Positions 20,010-29,400 of a stretch of DNA of 64,000 nucleotides are shown here, one piece after another; position 1 is the stretch's first letter, and each line of letters starts with the position of its first letter. The stretch comes from Rhynchopus sp. YZ270_cl-10 (taxonomy: Eukaryota > Euglenozoa > Diplonemea > Diplonemida > Diplonemidae): the NCBI GenBank assembly GCA_964035575.1, contig OZ037856.1, forward strand, positions 1,364,001 to 1,428,000, given 5' to 3'. A model generated the notes under the pieces. The model was given only the letters and a program-made list of their open reading frames with translations. It searched no databases and was not told where the DNA came from. The position numbers and the translations under genes were made by a program.

Positions 20010-20203
20010 TAAATAAAACCAAGACAAAAGAAAACAAAAATTAAGAACACTCCAAATGAAATAATATTGCAACCCATCCCAATTATTACTTATCCCTCCC
20101 TCTGTTTTTCTTGTATTCTTTAAGTTTTTGTTGTCTTACTCAACGGACTAACAACAAATAACAGGCCACTACTACAAATATACTGTAACACAACAAGAAC
20201 ACA

Positions 20204-21433
20204 ATGAGCTCAGTAGATTCTGTTCGGCAGTATTCTGTAATATCAACAGCAGGAGGCAGCATAGGAAACACAGACTCAGACTTTGAACCCAGCGGTTGCT
20301 TCAACATCACTGACATTGCAGGACCCACCAATCCAGTGGAGCGAGGATACGCATCAGTTCTGCTGAATGGCTTACAACTTATACGTTGCAACCTCCCGCT
20401 CCCAGGGAAAGAAGAAACACTCACAGTGTCAGCTAATGAAGACATAAACATCACTGGGGAAAAGGGCGGGCTTGGCCTTGACGCTCTCTTTATCACAACT
20501 CATGATCCGCTTCCTAGGAGTGCATGGAATGCAACCCTGGAATGTACCTGTGAAGGCCGTGAGGACTTTGAAGTTGATCTTGGGAACCTCGTGCAATCTC
20601 AGGATGCATCACACTCCGGCCACTACATTGCATACCACCCAACTACATTCACAGTGAAGGTTCAACACATGCCAATTGACAATGTGAAGCAAGGGTCCGC
20701 AGAGAGGCAACTTGTTAAAGAGGTCAGAGCTATTTTGGAAAACCCACGGCTGAATGTGTGCAGAGGTTCTCTGGGGTCTATTGTGCTGAGCAACAAAGCG
20801 AAGGAGAGTCCACTCTACGACAATGTTGTGGGGAAATGCTACGGTGGTGCCTGGCAGGAATTTCTCAGGGCCCATCCTGAGAACTTCTCTCTGTTCCACT
20901 ATTCTGATGAGGATATTGTTGAAAATTATCTTGCTCCACAGATAAAAAAGTCTGATGCACGTGTATGCCTCTTTGGAACACCGCTATCTTCAGTGCGCGA
21001 AATAGACAAGTCGAGAAGCAAGGTCCAACGTGAAGATGAGGAAAATCTTAAAAAGGCCCTGCTAGGAATGCTCTCTAAAGGCCCCATGTCCCAGAAGGAG
21101 CTGTTGCAGAAGTTGAATGGATTTGAAGTGTTCACAAACTCTCTATTCCCAAGCCACTCTCTTCTCATGCGGTTTCTCTCCAGACACGATAAAACATTTG
21201 TGTGGACAGCAGGGCCCGGCCAGCCTACGCGTATTGGCCTGGCTTCTTCTGATAGAATTCTCTGCCACGACAGTCAGCACATAAAACCTAGCACAAGTAG
21301 CACAGCTCAGAAGCACAGCCTACCTCGTTTTCTCAATCAGCACATAGGGTTCAACATGAAGCCAACTTCTGAACAGCAGCCAGTGTACCGACATGATCCA
21401 TACAGCACCGTGCCATTCTACTATTCCCAATAA
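20204..21433 (+). CDS. Unknown 409-aa protein, possible OST-HTH/LOTUS-like folds
   Basis: ATG 20204 to TAA 21433, without visible introns. I do not recognise the family. Two regions have the look of small winged helices of the OST-HTH/LOTUS kind: residues about 168-233, ending WQEFLRAHPENFSLF, and about 281-335, with GPMSQKELLQKLNG and ending LMRFLSRHDKTFVW. Both follow the pattern of helices followed by a 'fl..hp..F.l' wing. The N-terminal ~160 residues are soluble, with three Cys (TLECTCEG) and a His-rich SHSGHYIAYHP. The C-terminus is Ser/Thr/Gln/Tyr-rich and probably disordered. There is no signal peptide or membrane segment. LOTUS domains bind RNA or RNA helicases in other proteins; with a CCCH neighbour an RNA-linked role is possible but unproven. 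Confidence 0.65.
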   Translation: MSSVDSVRQYSVISTAGGSIGNTDSDFEPSGCFNITDIAGPTNPVERGYASVLLNGLQLIRCNLPLPGKEETLTVSANEDINITGEKGGLGLDALFITTHDPLPRSAWNATLECTCEGREDFEVDLGNLVQSQDASHSGHYIAYHPTTFTVKVQHMPIDNVKQGSAERQLVKEVRAILENPRLNVCRGSLGSIVLSNKAKESPLYDNVVGKCYGGAWQEFLRAHPENFSLFHYSDEDIVENYLAPQIKKSDARVCLFGTPLSSVREIDKSRSKVQREDEENLKKALLGMLSKGPMSQKELLQKLNGFEVFTNSLFPSHSLLMRFLSRHDKTFVWTAGPGQPTRIGLASSDRILCHDSQHIKPSTSSTAQKHSLPRFLNQHIGFNMKPTSEQQPVYRHDPYSTVPFYYSQ

Positions 21434-21941
21434 TATGTAACTACGCCAGTTCCAAAGATGACCAGTCACCCATATGTGAACCCCTCTACCTACCCTCACA
21501 TAAAAAAAAAGAAGAAAAAAAAGAAAGAAAGCAAATAAAGAAGGATGCAAAGAGAGAAAAAAAGAAATAAAGAGCTTGCACTGTTTCACAAAAATGAAGG
21601 AAAAGAAAAAAAGTGATATCTCCCCCACTCTCTCTGCTTATACATAGTTTTTTACCTTCCCCCAGCCAAGAAACAACAACACATCACACCACAGCTCCAG
21701 AGAACCACAACTTCATGTGTACAAGGGCAGTACACATTCACACACCTCTCTCGGTTTCTAGGCTTCTAGGGAAAGGTTCTAGGCACTCCCGTGGTGTTAC
21801 TCACCCACAAACCTACGCAAACCCAAAAGGCATGAGGCAATGTCCTCAGAATCCTCCACTGACCCCCCCAGTCCTCTCATTTGCAAGTCTCCACACCTCT
21901 CAGCACAGGAACACCTAAGACAACACACGGGGGGGTTGTAA
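21434..21941. other. Intergenic, A-rich then C-rich; no gene seen
   Basis: Begins with the 3' flank of the 409-aa gene (A/G runs 21485-21615), then CA-rich DNA. Open frames here have low-complexity content and no motif. Confidence 0.5.
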
Positions 21942-21998
21942 TTTATGGACAGATTTTACGGATATTCTGTCCATAAATTTGGTTCTGTCCATAAAAGC
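21942..21998 (+). promoter_or_regulatory. Triple TTTATGGACAGA-type site upstream of actin
   Basis: TTTATGGACAGA (21942-21953), a 12-base spacer, its exact inverse TCTGTCCATAAA (21966-21977), a 5-base spacer, then TTCTGTCCATAAAAGC (21983-21998). The same three arms with the same 12- and 5-base spacing occur in the satellite monomers, but the spacers there are different. It lies about 250 bases before the actin ATG. It may be a protein-binding site or a relic of a mobile sequence. Confidence 0.6.
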
Positions 21999-22244
21999 TC
22001 AATTTTTGCATTCGGAAAATTTGCCAGGATTTTGCTTTTTTTTTGGTGCACATGGTGTTTTCTCTTTGGTTTTCTGGTTTCTCGCTGGGTTTGGAGGTCC
22101 CTGCTGTGTGTGTGTGGGTTGTGGCCCTGACCGTGAACCACCCACCCTACGTGGCCCACCCCCCAAACCCCCCCACCACAAGTATATACCCACAGACTCA
22201 AACCACAGAACAACACATACCCTTAAACACATACAAACTTCAAC

Positions 22245-23432
22245 ATGGATGATGACCAGCAAGCAATCGTCTGTGACAATGGGTCTGGGATGGTGAAGGC
22301 AGGTTTCGCAGGAGACGATGCCCCGAGGTCCGTGTTTCCGTCCATTGTTGGAAGGCCAAAGACCGCTGCAGCAATGATGGGAACAGCAAAGAAGGAAGCC
22401 TATATTGGTGACGATGCACAGTCCAAGCGTGGTATTCTGCTGATCAAGTATCCGATTGAGCATGGTATCATCACAAACTGGGATGACATGGAAAAGATCT
22501 GGCACCACACCTTCTTCAACGAGCTCCGTGTTGCACCTGAGGATCACCCTGTGCTTCTCACAGAAGCGCCCATGAACCCAAAGGCCAACCGTGAAAAGAT
22601 GACACAGATCATGTTTGAGACGTTCAACAGCCCTGCAATGTACGTTGGGATCCAGGCGGTGCTGTCCCTGTACTCGTCTGGACGCACAACAGGAATTGTT
22701 CTTGACTCAGGAGATGGTGTGACCCACACAGTTCCCATCTACGAGGGGTACTCTCTGCCACACGCCGTGCTTCGTATTGACATGGCTGGAAGAGACATGA
22801 CAGACTGGATGATTAAGCTTCTGACAGAACGTGGTAACAGCTTTGTCACCTCTGCAGAGCGCGAGATTGTGCGTGATGTGAAAGAAAAGCTCGCCTACGT
22901 TGCCTTGGTATGCATATTTTGTACAGGAAAAAGAAAACCCAAAAACCCACCACCATTTATTTTACAGGACTTTGACGAGGAAATGTCCCTGGCCTCGTCA
23001 TCGTCGTCGTTGGAAAAGGACTACGAGCTTCCCGATGGACAGGTGATCACAGTGGGATCGGAGAGATTCCGTTGCCCTGAAGCACTCTTCAAGCCACAGT
23101 TCATTGGGCTTGAGGCAAATGGCATCCATGAGACGGTGTACAACTCCATCATGAAGTGTGACATCGATGTGCGTAAGGACTTGTACGCCAACATTGTTCT
23201 CTCAGGGGGAACTACCATGTACGAGGGGCTTGCAGACCGTCTTTCCAAGGAAGTCACAAACCTGGCACCAAACAGCATGAAGATCAAGGTTGTTGCCCCA
23301 CCGGAGAGAAAGTACTCTGTGTGGATTGGAGGGTCTATTCTCTCTTCCCTTTCCACCTTTGCGTCCATGTGGGTCAAGAAGGAGGAGTATGATGAGAGTG
23401 GCCCAGGGATTGTTCATAAGAAGTGCTTCTAG
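22245..23432 (+). CDS. ACT1: Actin, one 60-nt intron, 375 aa
   Basis: The frame from ATG 22245 to TAG 23432 starts [16 protein letters not shown] and ends IVHKKCF. Typical actin blocks are kept: [11 protein letters not shown], the phosphate loops, QSKRGIL, YPIEHGI with the usually methylated His, [27 protein letters not shown] and [15 protein letters not shown]. An insertion-like stretch after YVAL is a GTATGC...TTTACAG intron (22908-22967, 60 nt): removing it restores YVALDFDEEM and the standard 375-residue length. The intron is a multiple of three with no stop, so an unspliced message would stay open. The DNase I-binding loop is unusual ([17 protein letters not shown] in place of the common RPRHQGVMVGMGQKDSY), so the protein is somewhat divergent. 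It polymerises into microfilaments in the cytoplasm. A TATA-like AGTATATA is near 22180. Confidence 0.96.
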   Translation: MDDDQQAIVCDNGSGMVKAGFAGDDAPRSVFPSIVGRPKTAAAMMGTAKKEAYIGDDAQSKRGILLIKYPIEHGIITNWDDMEKIWHHTFFNELRVAPEDHPVLLTEAPMNPKANREKMTQIMFETFNSPAMYVGIQAVLSLYSSGRTTGIVLDSGDGVTHTVPIYEGYSLPHAVLRIDMAGRDMTDWMIKLLTERGNSFVTSAEREIVRDVKEKLAYVALVCIFCTGKRKPKNPPPFILQDFDEEMSLASSSSSLEKDYELPDGQVITVGSERFRCPEALFKPQFIGLEANGIHETVYNSIMKCDIDVRKDLYANIVLSGGTTMYEGLADRLSKEVTNLAPNSMKIKVVAPPERKYSVWIGGSILSSLSTFASMWVKKEEYDESGPGIVHKKCF

Positions 23433-24100
23433 TCATTAAAAACCACAAATGAACACAAAAAATTTAAAATAAAAAATGCAAAAGAAAAATCAAAACAAAA
23501 AACAAATACAAACTTTCGGGGTGTCGGGGATAGGGTTATTGCGAGAACTTGCCTGTAGTGTGGATATTTTTTATTTGTACTTTATTTTCGTGTGAGACAA
23601 AAATTACAAACGATACAAACAAAAAAGCAAATATAGCAAATATATTTTTAACACAAAACAAAAGCAAATAAAACCAAAATAATAAAAGGAGATTGTCAGA
23701 GATGAATACAAAAGAAAATAAGACAAATAAGACAGCAAACAAAAAAAACACCAAAGCAGAAACAAAAGCAAAAAACAAAACCAGAGAAAAAATAAAAAAG
23801 AAACATACTATTTTCCCTGTTATGCTTGAAACACAACCCATAAACCCCAACACACACACTACACAGAAAACAATATTCCGTAAATACCTCTGTCCAACAC
23901 ATACCCCCCTAACTAACAATAACAGAAACTAATCTACCTCTTTCCAAGCCTCCATAGCATTAAGAATACCCTCTGCTACCTTCTCTATACAAACCTTTGC
24001 GCATAATGAAGAACATGCACAAAAAACAAGAAAACCGATACGGTTATTATAGAATATTATAAAATATTTTCGGCGGTCTATATGTTGAAACAACACTTTC
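23433..24100. other. Intergenic, very A-rich; no gene seen
   Basis: Starts with the actin 3' flank. Long runs of AAAAC/AAAGC words dominate 23455-23810. Open frames on either strand are low complexity and unsupported. Confidence 0.5.
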
Positions 24101-24109
24101 TATGATGGC

Positions 24110-24520
24110 ACTCCTACCAACCATAAGAGGCATGAGTATCAGGTATACACAGTATACACAGTATACACTGTATCAGTACTGTATACACAGTACTGATCAT
24201 AGCCTATATGTTCCAAACTACATGTTCTATAGTGACGGCACTCCTACAAACTCACTGACCAACCATAAGAGGCATGGGTTGCAGGTATACACAGTGTACA
24301 CAGTGTACACACTATACACACTATTCACAGTATACACAGTATACACAGTGCTGATCATAGCCTATATGTTCCAAACTACATGTTCTATAGTGACGGCACT
24401 CCTAAAAACTCACTGACCAACCATAAGAGGCAATAGTTGCAGGTATACACAGTGTACACAGTGTACACACTATACACACTATACACAGTATACAGTGCTG
24501 ATCATAGCCTATATGTTCCA
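24110..24520. repeat. Three tandem units with GTATACACA microsatellite cores
   Basis: The word AACCATAAGAGGCA starts units near 24119, 24261 and 24419 (spacing about 140-160). Each unit continues into a run of GTATACACA/GTGTACACA and ends with GCTGATCATAGCCTATATG and, in the first two, GACGGCACTCCTA. It matches, inverted, the block at 18.9-19.1 kb. Confidence 0.8.
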
Positions 24521-24630
24521 TGATTAGGACACTCCTACAAACTCCCCAACCTCACTGAACTGAGCCCATACCAACCCCCTCCACTCACTCCACCCACTCC
24601 ACCCAGATATTCCACACAAAAGTGACACAT

Positions 24631-24690
24631 ATATATATATGGGTCCGTCCGGAAACCCTCCTGGTAAGATTCATCCTTTTGGGGTTTTTT
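24631..24690 (+). repeat. Left arm of a ~45-bp inverted repeat around the small gene
   Basis: Reading from the TATATAT run, GTCCGTCCGGAAACCC and GGTAAGATTCATCC are seen. The reverse complement of 25421-25490 shows the same order with about five mismatches. Both arms border TATATAT, compatible with terminal inverted repeats inserted at TA, or with two copies of one promoter in opposite directions. Confidence 0.65.
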
Positions 24691-24824
24691 GAGGTTTTTC
24701 TGCTCAAAACACCCAAACAACCCAATTTTTTGATACCCACCATACACCTACCACCCCAGAGGGCATATTTTGGGCATTTATTTTTGTTTATTTCCCCTCC
24801 CCCCCTTTTTACTTATATTTTTTT

Positions 24825-24851
24825 ACGTATTTTTTGGAAGAAAAAATACGT
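24825..24851. other. Perfect 11-bp hairpin just before the small gene
   Basis: ACGTATTTTTT, loop GGAAG, AAAAAATACGT. It ends 4 bases before ATG 24856, so it would fold in the mRNA leader. Confidence 0.6.
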
Positions 24852-24855
24852 GGCA

Positions 24856-25327
24856 ATGACAGCAGTGAAGTTCACTTTTTTGTCGAGAAACACGGTAAGA
24901 ATGGGTGCGACGCACACTTGGTGTCGTTTCGAACCCTCTCTCTGATGATTCTTGTTGTCAGGAGATCCTTACCGTAGGGGTCATTGTCGGTGCCCTGCGC
25001 GAGCTTCCCCACACAGAGGCCTTTGTTATCTCATTCCCTCGTACTCATACGTATCAGTGCACCCTTCTTTCCATCAATCTCTTTTCGTCTGTGTACTGCT
25101 ACCCGAGCAACGGTCGTGTCATTTCAGCTAGCGTGTACTCTGACACGGAGGGAACCTGTATTTACTATGGAGTCTCCACATCCAAGGTGACCCGCAAAGC
25201 AAAAGTCCCTGGCATTGATCCAGTAGATTTGACAGAGGTCAATGAAACCTTGTCAAGGCGGCATGGCAGGATTAAGAGAAAGAGAGAAGAGATCCAGAAG
25301 AACGACAATAAAAGGCTGAAAATCTGA
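24856..25327 (+). CDS. Small two-exon gene of unknown function, 134 aa
   Basis: Exon 1 is 24856-24894 (MTAVKFTFLSRNT), intron 24895-24961 (67 nt, GTAAGA...TTGTCAG) and exon 2 24962-25327, ending TGA; the junction gives ...RNT-EILTVGV in frame. I do not recognise the protein. It has a hydrophobic strand-rich N-terminal half (ILTVGVIVGALREL, TLLSINLFSSVYCY), a Tyr/Thr-rich middle, and a basic helical tail KRKREEIQKNDNKRLK that looks like a nuclear signal. The gene sits between two arms of a ~45-bp inverted repeat, so it may be cargo of a TIR element rather than a normal host gene; it does not look like a transposase (no DDE-type pattern and too short). Confidence 0.6.
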
Positions 25328-25420
25328 TTAAAAAAGCGAAAATATAGCCTCAGACCCCCCAAAAAACCTATTTTCATATCAGAATATCACCTAGATGCAC
25401 TTTTTGTGGGGGGCATCATC

Positions 25421-25490
25421 AAAAAAACCCAAAAATACCCAAAAGGATGAATCTTACCAGAGGGGTTTCCGGACGAGTCCATATATATTT
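25421..25490 (-). repeat. Right arm of the inverted repeat, abutting the Arf start
   Basis: Contains GGATGAATCTTACCAG and GGTTTCCGGACGAGTCC followed by ATATATATTTTC, ending only about 5 bases before the Arf ATG (25496). It therefore must contain or overlap the Arf promoter and leader. Confidence 0.65.
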
Positions 25491-25495
25491 TCACC

Positions 25496-26041
25496 ATGGG
25501 TAACATTACCTCTGCACTGACAACCCTCTTTGCAGGAAAGAAGAATGTGAAGATGCTGATGGTGGGGCTCGATGCTTCTGGCAAGACTACTGTGCTGTAC
25601 AAGCTGAAGTTAGGGGATTTGATCACATCCATACCGACAATCGGGTTCAATGTGGAGACAGTGGAGTACAAGAACCTCAAGTTCACCATGTGGGACGTTG
25701 GTGGCCAGGACAAGCTGAGGCCGCTGTGGCGTCACTACTTTGAGGGGACTGATGGCATCATATTTGTTGTTGACAGCAACGACAGGGACAGAATTTCTCT
25801 TGCACGTGATGAGCTGCACAAGCTGGCAACAGATGATGCCCTCCGTGATGCAACACTTCTTGTGCTTGCAAACAAACAGGATCTTCCAAAGGCGATGACC
25901 CCAGCTGAAATGACTGACAAACTTGGGATGCACTCTCTAAGGCTCCGGGAGTGGTACATCCAGGGAAGTTGCGCTGCAACTGGTGAAGGTTTGTATGAAG
26001 GACTTGACTGGCTGTCATCCTCCATGAAGTCAAGAAACTAG
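25496..26041 (+). CDS. ARF1: Arf-family small GTPase (Arf1-like), 181 aa
   Basis: An intron-free frame of normal Arf length. Gly2 in MGNITS is a typical N-myristoylation site. The nucleotide-binding set is complete: P-loop GLDASGKT (24-31), switch [11 protein letters not shown] with Thr48, switch [19 protein letters not shown] (66-82), NKQD (126-129) and SCAATGEG (158-165, the SA/CA loop). Arf1 proteins cycle between GDP and GTP on Golgi membranes, recruiting COPI and clathrin adaptors; this comes from the family. The sequence shows no damage. Its promoter region coincides with the right arm of an inverted repeat, described separately. Confidence 0.96.
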   Translation: MGNITSALTTLFAGKKNVKMLMVGLDASGKTTVLYKLKLGDLITSIPTIGFNVETVEYKNLKFTMWDVGGQDKLRPLWRHYFEGTDGIIFVVDSNDRDRISLARDELHKLATDDALRDATLLVLANKQDLPKAMTPAEMTDKLGMHSLRLREWYIQGSCAATGEGLYEGLDWLSSSMKSRN

Positions 26042-26440
26042 GATTTTTTAAAGGTCATAGGGAGGAAATACAAAAACTGAGACTGGGGAGGGACGACAAG
26101 ACACATCTAGCCTGTCATGTCAATGTTTTCTTCAAATACAGAGATATGAAAACAAATGCTCCAACAAAAACAAAAAAGGAAAGTTCAATCAAACCCAATG
26201 CACCCGTATTTTTGCTTTATCACTTGTCTAAAATCTATTCATTCCTTCCTTCCATATTCTTTTGCCCAACACCTACACGCCAACATCAGCTTCTACTTTC
26301 CAACATCATACTACAACATGCAAATATACAAGGTGAGGAATTCTGACCGCACTGCTTAATACAGACTGAGATACAGTAGTTTATCACACATATTGGACTG
26401 GTGCATAAGGGTTCTGGGGGAACCCTACGTACTATGAGTT
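26042..26440. other. Arf 3' flank; no further gene seen
   Basis: A-rich, then CT-rich sequence leading to the satellite. No supported open frame. Confidence 0.5.
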
Positions 26441-29400
26441 TACACAGTAATTCCCTGTGTATGACCCTGTAAGGGTACCCACAAACCTCAGTAAGCCAAG
26501 TAAATTGATGTCTACTACGTATTTTTGGGCCTACAACCACCATACTTCGACGCAATTGCTCCGATGAAGCCACTACAGTAAGCCATTTGAAAAAATATTT
26601 TTGGCCATTTTGGGATTTATGGACAGAAATGTCGACAAATCTGTCCATAAATTACGTTCTGTCCATAAAAGCCAGGATCCTGGCCAAAAATCCCTGTATT
26701 GAAAATACAGGGATTTTTGGCTGTTTTAGGCCCTCACACGTACCTGGCTGGTAAACATGACTAAATGTGTAGTACGATCCATTAAGACCGCGACCACCAT
26801 ATTTCGACGCAATTTTCCCGCTGCTTCCAATACAGTGTTCCTACTGGTAATGAACAGTTGATGATATTTTATGCAGTTTCTATGGTATTTTGCTGTATGT
26901 GGCCCCATAAGGGTACCCCACGTACCTGAGTAGTGACTATTACTAAATGCCTACTTCATGAGGCCCATGACCACCATATTTCGACGCAATTTCTCCGCTG
27001 AACCCATTGCAGTATGTGTATTGATGTTTGCAGGTACTCTGTGGTTTGTCAGTTTTCAGTGTACTTTACACTGTAATTCCCTGTGTATGAGCCTGTAAGG
27101 GTACCCACAGACCTCAGTAGGCCAAGTAAATTAATGTCTACTACGTATTTTTGGGCCTACAACCACCATACTTCGACGCAATTGCTCCGATGAAGCCACT
27201 ACAGTAAGCCATTTGAAAAAATATTTTTGGCCATTTTGGGATTTATGGACAGAAATGTCGACAAATCTGTCCATAAATTACGTTCTGTCCATAAAAGCCA
27301 GGATCCTGGCCAAAAATCCCTGTATTGAAAATACAGGGATTTTTGGCTGTTTTAGGCCCTCACACGTACCTGGCTGGTAAACATGACTAAATGTGTAGTA
27401 CGATCCATTAAGACCGCGACCACCATATTTCGCTGCAATTTCCCCACTGCTTCCAATACAGTGTTCCTACTGGTAATGAACAGTTGATGATATTTTATGC
27501 AGTTTCTATGGTATTTTGCTGTATGTGGCCCCATAAGGGTACCCCACGTACCTGAGTAGTGACTATTACTAAATGCCTACTACACTTCATGAGGCCCATG
27601 ACCACCATATTTCGACGCAATTTCTCCGCTGAACCCATTGCAGTATGTGTATTGATGTTTGCAGGTACTCTGTGGTTTGTCAGTTTTCAGTGTACTTTAC
27701 ACTGTAATTCCCTGTGTATGAGCCTGTAAGGGTACCCACAGACCTCAGTAGGCCAAGTAAATTAATGTCTACTACGTATTTTTGGGCCTACAACCACCAT
27801 ACTTCGACGCAATTGCTCCGATGAAGCCACTACAGTAAGCCATTTGAAAAAATATTTTTGGCCATTTTGGGATTTATGGACAGAAATGTCGACAAATCTG
27901 TCCATAAATTACGTTCTGTCCATAAAAGCCAGGATCCTGGCCAAAAATCCCTGTATTGAAAATACAGGGATTTTTGGCTGTTTTAGGCCCTCACACGTAC
28001 CTGGCTGGTAAACATGACTAAATGTGTAGTACGATCCATTAAGACCGCGACCACCATATTTCGCTGCAATTTCCCCACTGCTTCCAATACAGTGTTCCTA
28101 CTGGTAATGAACAGTTGATGATATTTTATGCAGTTTCTATGGTATTTTGCTGTATGTGGCCCCATAAGGGTACCCCACGTACCTGAGTAGTGACTATTAC
28201 TAAATGCCTACTACACTTCATGAGGCCCATGACCACCATATTTCGACGCAATTTCTCCGCTGAACCCATTGCAGTATGTGTATTGATGTTTGCAGGTACT
28301 CTGTGGTTTGTCAGTTTTCAGTGTACTTTACACTGTAATTCCCTGTGTATGAGCCTGTAAGGGTACCCACAGACCTCAGTAGGCCAAGTAAATTAATGTC
28401 TACTACGTATTTTTGGGCCTACAACCACCATACTTCGACGCAATTGCTCAGATGAAGCCACTACAGTAAGCCATTTGAAAAAATATTTTTGGCCATTTTG
28501 GGATTTATGGACAGAAATGTCGACAAATCTGTCCATAAATTACGTTCTGTCCATAAAAGCCAGGATCCTGGCCAAAAATCCCTGTATTGAAAATACAGGG
28601 ATTTTTGGCTGTTTTAGGCCCTCACACGTACCTGAGTGGTAAAAATGACTAAATGTGTAGTACGCTCCATTAAAGCCCCGACCACCATATTTCGACGCAA
28701 TTTTCCCGCTGCTTCCAATACAGTGTTCCTACTGGTAATGAACAGTTGATGATATTTTATGCAGTTTCTATGGTATTTTGCTGTATGTGGCCCCATAAGG
28801 GTACCCCACGTACCTGAGTAGTGACTATTACTAAATGTCTACTACACTTCATGAGGCCCATGACCACCATATTTCGACGCAATTTCTCCGCTGAACCCAT
28901 TGCAGTATGTGTATTGATGTTTGCAGGTACTCTGTGGTTTGTCAGTTTTCAGTGTACTTTACACTGTAATTCCCTGTGTATGAGCCTGTAAGGGTACCCA
29001 CAGACCTCAGTAGGCCAAGTAAATTAATGTCTACTACGTATTTTTGGGCCTACAACCACCATACTTCGACGCAATTGCTCCGATGAAGCCACTACAGTAA
29101 GCCATTTGAAAAAATATTTTTGGCCATTTTGGGATTTATGGACAGAAATGTCGACAAATCTGTCCATAAATTACGTTCTGTCCATAAAAGCCAGGATCCT
29201 GGCCAAAAATCCCTGTATTGAAAATACAGGGATTTTTGGCTGTTTTAGGCCCTCACACGTACCTGGCTGGTAAACATGACTAAATGTGTAGTACGATCCA
29301 TTAAGACCGCGACCACCATATTTCGCTGCAATTTCCCCACTGCTTCCAATACAGTGTTCCTACTGGTAATGAACAGTTGATGATATTTTATGCAGTTTCT

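Noticed and set aside
26726-26908. 60-codon minus-strand frame repeated in every satellite unit
   Set aside because: Its recurrence follows from the DNA repeat; substitutions are not biased to synonymous positions by eye and no start context or domain is seen.
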